This document shows positions 20,134 through 20,949 of a stretch of DNA of 20,949 nt, in pieces. Positions within the stretch are counted from its first letter, which is position 1; each line of letters starts with the position of its first letter. A program made the position numbers and the translations under genes. The notes below the pieces were generated by a model, which was not told where the DNA came from, did no database searches, and saw nothing but the letters and a program-made list of their open reading frames with translations. The DNA comes from a virus, in IMG/VR virus record IMGVR_UViG_3300035703_000451, positions 1-20,949 of that record; one strand, written 5' to 3'.

Positions 20134-20648
20134 TTATTACTGCGATACTGAATGGCATCTTTAATGGAATTATACTCCGAACTATGCCCAGAAAGCAAGC
20201 TGTCGTCAACCATCATAACCTCATCAAATCCAGTGCGTTCGATAATCTTGGTCTTGATATCCAGTTGCTTCTTCTCTTTCTGGATTCTCCTCAGAAATGC
20301 GTAGTGAATAATCTGAGTAAAATAGGCAAAAGGATTTTTTGATTTCTCTGGATCGAAATTATGAATATATTGAACACAATTTTCAATTCCGTCAGAGATC
20401 ATATCCTCACGAAACATATAGTTTACAAAGTTTGGTTTATATGATAAGTGAGTCGCAATCTTCAAAAAACACTCGCCCAAATAATTTGGAATAGGAGGTT
20501 TTCCTTCCCAATGTTTTGCCCTATCCTGCTTAGTTGGATTTCTATCATATTTTTTAACAAAAGAGCTCTCAACTTTAGAACGATAGACAATCATTGCCTC
20601 TAATAGCTCTTTGTTGTTCACATAATGTTCTGTTTTTTTCTTGGGCAT
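20130..20648 (-). CDS. 55: Late transcription sigma factor (T4 gp55)
   Basis: gp55 is the small sigma-family protein that directs RNA polymerase to late promoters of the type TATAAATA, with gp45 as activator. The 172-aa protein (T4: 185 aa) starts MPKKKTEHYVNNKELLEAM. The region FREDMISDGIENCVQYIHNF near residue 79 and PEKSKNPFAYFTQIIHYAFL near residue 100 followed by RRIQKEKKQ are the family's hallmark, corresponding to sigma region 2. Two exact TATAAATA boxes and one near match in this same window are its likely targets. It overlaps gp47 by ATGA and has its own upstream promoter. Confidence 0.96.
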   Translation of the reverse strand: MPKKKTEHYVNNKELLEAMIVYRSKVESSFVKKYDRNPTKQDRAKHWEGKPPIPNYLGECFLKIATHLSYKPNFVNYMFREDMISDGIENCVQYIHNFDPEKSKNPFAYFTQIIHYAFLRRIQKEKKQLDIKTKIIERTGFDEVMMVDDSLLSGHSSEYNSIKDAIQYRSNK

Positions 20649-20680
20649 AGCATTGGACTCATTTAATATAATTTTTCTTT

Positions 20681-20710
20681 ATTATAACATATTTTCAAAA
20701 GACTTGACAA
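20681..20710 (-). promoter_or_regulatory. Sigma70-like promoter for the gp55-47-46 operon
   Basis: On the minus strand TTGTCA (20710-20705), an 18-base spacer and TATAAT (20686-20681) match 11 of 12 consensus bases, though the spacer is one base long. The predicted start is near 20674, leaving a 26-base leader before gp55. The rest of the 110-base gap between gp55 and the right-edge gene shows no ORF. Confidence 0.65.
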
Positions 20711-20758
20711 TATTAAAAAATATAAGTAGAATCTCTTTGTTGGTTTTGAAGATGAGAT

Positions 20759-20949
20759 TTAGCTTTTATTATTCTTATATATTTTTTCTAAGCTCTTACG
20801 AGCTTCTTCTACTGACGATAAATATCCCATTCTTTCAGATATATTAACTTTTCCACTCTGATTAAATATTGATGAAGAATCTTCATCGTTTACGAAGCTA
20901 TTATATACTTCTATTAATTTTTCATTTTTACTTTCAGTTATTGTAATAA
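20759..20949 (-). CDS. C-terminal end of an unrecognised gene (partial at right edge)
   Basis: An open frame enters from the right edge and ends at 20759, giving the last 62 residues of a protein. It reads ...TESKNEKLIEVYNSFVNDED then SGKVNISERMGYLSSVEEAR and ends KIYKNNKS. No start is visible. The residues are mainly charged and helical, with no recognised motif. The composition resembles the AT-rich accessory genes of the window. It is probably a real gene because the frame uses typical codons and points the same way as all others, but an ORF this short could be chance. Confidence 0.5.
   Translation of the reverse strand, partial: ITITESKNEKLIEVYNSFVNDEDSSSIFNQSGKVNISERMGYLSSVEEARKSLEKIYKNNKS

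Noticed and set aside
20816-20823. GATAAATA on the plus strand
   Set aside because: It is inside the minus-strand partial gene with no plus-strand gene to drive; AT-rich sequence makes such octamers common.

Overview
The window looks like part of the core replication and late-transcription region of a T4-like marine cyanophage (Myoviridae-type, infecting Synechococcus or Prochlorococcus). The recognisable T4 orthologues are gp55, gp47, gp46, gp45, gp44, gp62, RegA, gp43 and UvsX. The cyanophage setting is inferred from an Hsp20 chaperone, a CobS/MoxR-like ATPase with a CobT/VWA-like partner, and a DUF3110 protein, a family I associate with cyanobacteria and their phages. Every gene I accept is on the minus strand, so transcription runs from high to low coordinates. 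Genes are packed tightly, with many ATGA, TAATG or TGATG junctions.

Layout in transcription order (right to left): a partial unknown gene at the right edge; unit 1 = gp55 sigma, gp47, DUF3110 protein, gp46 and a small basic ORF, closed by a strong terminator at about 17.0 kb. Unit 2 = two related late-type proteins (544 and 184 aa), each behind an exact T4-type late promoter TATAAATA, closed by a terminator at 14.7 kb. Unit 3 = a 716-aa HEVGH/VWA protein, followed by a late-like promoter and two small genes (47 and 77 aa; the second starts with a T4-like capsid-targeting sequence) and a terminator at 12.06 kb. Unit 4 = the CobS/MoxR-like ATPase. Unit 5 starts at a perfect TTGACA-17-TATAAT promoter inside the end of that ATPase gene: DUF3310-like protein, gp45 clamp, a conserved 170-aa protein, gp44, a 99-aa and a 69-aa protein, a Dam-type methylase, gp62, RegA and an AT-rich unknown gene. 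Unit 6 = Hsp20 with its own terminator. Unit 7 starts at a second perfect TTGACA-17-TATAAT promoter embedded in the Hsp20 terminator: two small paralogues, an arginase-like/UPF0489-like protein, gp43 DNA polymerase, a 54-aa protein and UvsX, which runs off the left edge.

Together these genes make the sliding clamp and loader, the polymerase, the recombination proteins (UvsX, gp46/47), the translational repressor RegA, and the late sigma factor gp55 that, with the gp45 clamp, is expected to read the TATAAATA promoters in this same window. The most interesting parts are the fused terminator/promoter junctions, the late-gene island between gp46 and gp45 with modular virion-like proteins and a capsid-targeted basic protein, the protease/VWA plus AAA+ pair, and three diverged copies of a small possibly Sm-like protein. 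No tRNA, CRISPR array, insertion sequence or integrase was seen. No gene-free stretch exceeds about 110 bases.
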